The notes below the pieces were generated by a model. It saw only the letters and a list, made by a program, of their open reading frames with translations, had not been told where the DNA came from and ran no database searches. Positions 5,603 to 7,395 of a stretch of DNA of 7,395 bases are shown here, in pieces. Numbering within the stretch: position 1 is the stretch's first letter; each line of letters starts with the position of its first letter. Origin of the DNA: Oscillospiraceae bacterium (lineage in GTDB: Bacteria > Bacillota_A > Clostridia > Oscillospirales > JAAYXM01); assembly GCA_017408185.1 (NCBI GenBank), contig JAFQVE010000574.1:1-7395 (forward strand). Reading direction: 5' to 3'. The position numbers were made by a program, and so were the translations under genes.

Positions 5603-6484
5603 TCTCTCTATTTCCTTGATTATTTCATAAAGCTCTTCTTTATTGAAAAGATACTTGTTATCGCAGAACTGGCAATTCACCTCTGCCTGACCGTCCTCTT
5701 CAGCTATTGTCCGAAGCTCCTCTGCGCCAATGGACATAAGCACCCCTCGCGTTCTCTCACGAGAGCAGGTACATTTATATCCGACTTCATATTCATCCAG
5801 AACTTCGATTTCAAACCCGGTCAGAGTAGTTTCAAGAATCTCCTCAAGACTCATACCCTCATCAAGACATTCCGTTACCGCACGGGCTTTCTTTATGCAT
5901 TCTTCGAGGCGGTCTATCTCATCATCATATACGCCCGGAAGAAGCTGGATAATATATCCTCCGGCAGCACGGATAGACCAATCCCGCTCGACAAGTACGC
6001 CGAGAGCACATACTGACGGAATCTGCTCACTTGTTGCAAGATATGCTGTTATATCCTCTGCTATTTCACCGCTGACAAGCTGAGTTTGTCCGATATAAGG
6101 TTCTTTCATTCCAAGATCTTTTATTATGCTCAGTGTTCCGTTTCCGACGCCGCCGGAAACATCTATCTTTCTGTCGCTCTCGCGCACAGGAAGGTCTGCT
6201 TGCGGATTTTTGCAGTAGCCGCGCACATATCCAAGACTATCGGAAACCGCAACAATTGAACCTATCGGACCGTCCGAATCTATCCTGACGGTAATGGTAT
6301 CGTTTTCTCCCTTTAAGTCATTTCCAAGAAGCGATGCCGCAACAAGAGTTCTCCCGAGTGCGGCAGATGTAAGTGGTGTAAGGTCGTGGATCCGGCGCGC
6401 TTCATCAACAGTTTCACGAGCCGTCATCGCAAGTATTTTTATTGCACCATCACATGTAACGGCGCGGATTATTCTGTCTGACAT
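5597..6484 (-). CDS. hslO: Hsp33, redox-regulated molecular chaperone
   Basis: This 295-residue protein is Hsp33 over its whole length. The N-terminal domain starts DRIIRAVTCDGAIKILAMTARETV, with GRTLVAASLLG at 44-54. A GYVRGYCKNP block lies at 85-94, GNGTLSIIKDLG at 114-125, and PYIGQTQLVSGEIAEDITAYLATSEQIPS at 129-157. The C-terminal redox switch has all four zinc ligands, Cys238-x-Cys240 and Cys271-x-x-Cys274, with normal spacing. In the reduced state these bind zinc. Oxidative stress with unfolding forms disulfides, releases zinc and switches on ATP-independent holdase activity in the cytoplasm. The start at 6484 has GGAGG (6495-6491) 6 nt upstream on the minus strand. The gene has its own promoter and converges on the esterase gene across the shared palindrome. 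Confidence 0.97.
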   Translation of the reverse strand: MSDRIIRAVTCDGAIKILAMTARETVDEARRIHDLTPLTSAALGRTLVAASLLGNDLKGENDTITVRIDSDGPIGSIVAVSDSLGYVRGYCKNPQADLPVRESDRKIDVSGGVGNGTLSIIKDLGMKEPYIGQTQLVSGEIAEDITAYLATSEQIPSVCALGVLVERDWSIRAAGGYIIQLLPGVYDDEIDRLEECIKKARAVTECLDEGMSLEEILETTLTGFEIEVLDEYEVGYKCTCSRERTRGVLMSIGAEELRTIAEEDGQAEVNCQFCDNKYLFNKEELYEIIKEIERK

Positions 6485-6514
6485 ATATATCCTCCGTAAT
6501 GTTTCTTCTATAAT

Positions 6515-6543
6515 ATTTTAACATTTTAAGAGATGAATGTAAA
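6515..6543 (-). promoter_or_regulatory. Promoter of hslO
   Basis: On the minus strand, -35 TTTACA (6543-6538) and -10 TAAAAT (6520-6515) are separated by 17 nt. The expected start is near 6508, leaving a leader of about 24 nt that includes the ribosome binding site at 6495-6491. The hexamer pair and the spacing are identical to those of the candidate ireB promoter. Confidence 0.7.
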
Positions 6544-6605
6544 GAACTTTCTATACTGAAGTTATATATCTGTGCAAAAACAAAAAAAGCCGACTCATTC
6601 TCTGT

Positions 6606-6622
6606 TTTAACCTTAATTTAAC
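6606..6622 (+). repeat. Direct repeat TTTAAC with 11-bp period, possible response-regulator site
   Basis: TTTAAC occurs at 6606-6611 and 6617-6622, separated by CTTAA. Hexamer repeats with a 10-11 bp period, one helical turn, are the usual binding pattern of OmpR/PhoB-type response regulators. The site lies in the divergent hslO / membrane-fusion gene region, about 115 nt before the latter. A candidate promoter overlaps it, with the second TTTAAC as a poor -35 and TATGCT at 6640-6645 as a poor -10. Two short AT-rich copies could be chance. Confidence 0.3.
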
Positions 6623-6644
6623 TTTGCACTGATATTATATATGC

Positions 6645-6672
6645 TAAAGGAAAAGAAGAAGCTTTTCCTTTA
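6645..6672 (+). other. Hairpin-forming inverted repeat in the leader of the membrane-fusion gene
   Basis: TAAAGGAAAAG (6645-6655) is perfectly complementary to CTTTTCCTTTA (6662-6672), with a 6-nt loop. A T-run (TTTTT at 6680-6684) follows only after 7 other bases, so it is not a standard terminator. It may be an RNA hairpin in the 5' leader or a protein-binding palindrome. Confidence 0.5.
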
Positions 6673-6738
6673 ACTGCAATTTTTCCGGCATATATGTTTT
6701 TCCGCAAGAATATTGTAACAGAAAGGAGTATGGTATAT

Positions 6739-7395
6739 TTGCAGACGCCTCCGCGTCAATCTCTTCGCATTGTACCAAAACACGTAATGAAAACAACTCT
6801 TACAAAACTCTCAAAAAAGAAAATTATCGGAATCGTTGCGGCAGTGCTTGTTGTTGCACTGTTGCTTGTGTGGTTCCTCGGGTCCTGCGGCAGCGAAACA
6901 TCTCAGCCTTCCTCCGAATATGAGCCGTTCACCGTGGAACGCGGCGATATTACGGTATCTGTTACCGGAAGCGGAACAGTTGAACCTATCGAGCAGTATG
7001 AAATCCAGTCTATCGTAACCGGAGACATCATTGAGGATTATGTCTCCGTAGGCACGGACGTCACCAAAGACCAGGTGCTTTATGTTGTTGATTCAGAATC
7101 TGCCGAGAATAGTATAGAGCGATCAGAAACAAGCTATGAACAGCAACTTATGTCCTACAATGACAAAGTCCGGGATTATAACGAAGCTCAGGCGAACAGA
7201 ACGGTAGATGCGCCGGTAACAGGTGTTATCACGGAAATGTATGTTAAAAACGGAGACGAAGTAAACGCAGGCACCAAGCTCTGCGAAATAAGTAACACCG
7301 AATACCTCACGGTACGGGTTCCGTTTCTTTCTGCTAACGCAAAGGATATATACCGAAATCAGTCTGCAACCGTATATTTTGATGACAGAAACGAA
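6739..7395 (+). CDS. Membrane-fusion (periplasmic-adaptor-like) protein of an efflux or export system, HlyD/MacA type; N-terminal part
   Basis: The frame stays open to the right edge. One membrane segment (IIGIVAAVLVVALLLVWFL) follows a lysine-rich start. It ends in LGSC, which could be a lipobox, so the protein may be a lipoprotein or a simple membrane-anchored one. Next come a beta-rich FTVERGDITVSVTGSGTVEP block, typical of HlyD/MacA adaptors, a first biotinyl-lipoyl-like half (VTGDIIEDYVSVGTDVTKDQVLYVV) and a short helical insert of about 35 residues. The second lipoyl half (VDAPVTGVITEMYVKNGDEVNAGTKLCEIS) and the start of the beta-barrel domain follow. The start is uncertain. TTG at 6739 has AAGGAG (6723-6728) 10 nt upstream. 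ATG at 6730 is only 1 nt from that site. ATG at 6787 gives the cleanest signal-anchor but has no ribosome binding site. An ABC ATPase and permease usually follow such genes, beyond this window. Confidence 0.85.
   Translation, partial: MQTPPRQSLRIVPKHVMKTTLTKLSKKKIIGIVAAVLVVALLLVWFLGSCGSETSQPSSEYEPFTVERGDITVSVTGSGTVEPIEQYEIQSIVTGDIIEDYVSVGTDVTKDQVLYVVDSESAENSIERSETSYEQQLMSYNDKVRDYNEAQANRTVDAPVTGVITEMYVKNGDEVNAGTKLCEISNTEYLTVRVPFLSANAKDIYRNQSATVYFDDRNE

Noticed and set aside
5585..6016. Plus-strand frame of 143 codons opposite hslO
   Set aside because: It is the antisense shadow of hslO, which has full-length homology features, a promoter and a ribosome binding site. The shadow has none.
6645..6684. 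Inverted repeat followed by TTTTT as an intrinsic terminator
   Set aside because: The T-run begins 7 nt after the stem, the stem is AU-rich, and the element lies between two divergent genes, so it was listed only as a hairpin.

Overview
The window looks like chromosomal DNA from a low-to-mid-GC Gram-positive anaerobe of the Clostridia, most likely the Ruminococcaceae/Oscillospiraceae. The signs are strong AGGAGG-type ribosome binding sites, sigma-A-like promoters, an IreB-family gene, an L-box (lysine) riboswitch, tRNAs with encoded CCA ends, and a NYN domain of the type found at the end of TetM-like GTPases. The assignment rests on gene content and remembered family resemblance, not on a search.

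Layout. (1) Positions 1-909, plus strand: the end of a NYN-domain protein that enters from the left edge, then a small three-helix membrane protein. They end at a hairpin terminator. (2) Positions 997-1506, minus strand: a compact five-gene tRNA operon in the order Val-Asp-Phe-Gly-Cys, with a near-consensus promoter and its own terminator. (3) Positions 1661-2341, plus strand: an ireB-like gene and a 99-residue uncharacterised protein, with promoter and terminator. (4) Positions about 2435-4486, plus strand: a lysine riboswitch controlling a single NhaC-family transporter, which points to lysine uptake, then a terminator. (5) Positions 4554-5597, plus strand: a single-gene unit for a cytoplasmic acetyl esterase of the AXE1/cephalosporin-C deacetylase family. 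It ends in a 24-bp perfect inverted repeat that also serves the convergent gene. (6) Positions 5597-6543, minus strand: hslO (Hsp33, a redox-regulated chaperone) with its promoter. (7) Positions 6739-7395, plus strand, divergent from hslO: the first part of a membrane-fusion (HlyD/MacA-like) protein that runs off the right edge.

The genes form several short, independent transcription units rather than one pathway. Their roles are translation (tRNAs, the NYN protein), stress and envelope signalling (IreB, Hsp33), amino-acid uptake (lysine transporter), deacetylation and export. I found no mobile element, CRISPR array, phage gene or obvious new multi-gene system. The points most worth following are the riboswitch-based substrate assignment, the shared palindromic terminator, the orphan proteins next to ireB and the NYN gene, and the upstream region of the membrane-fusion gene.
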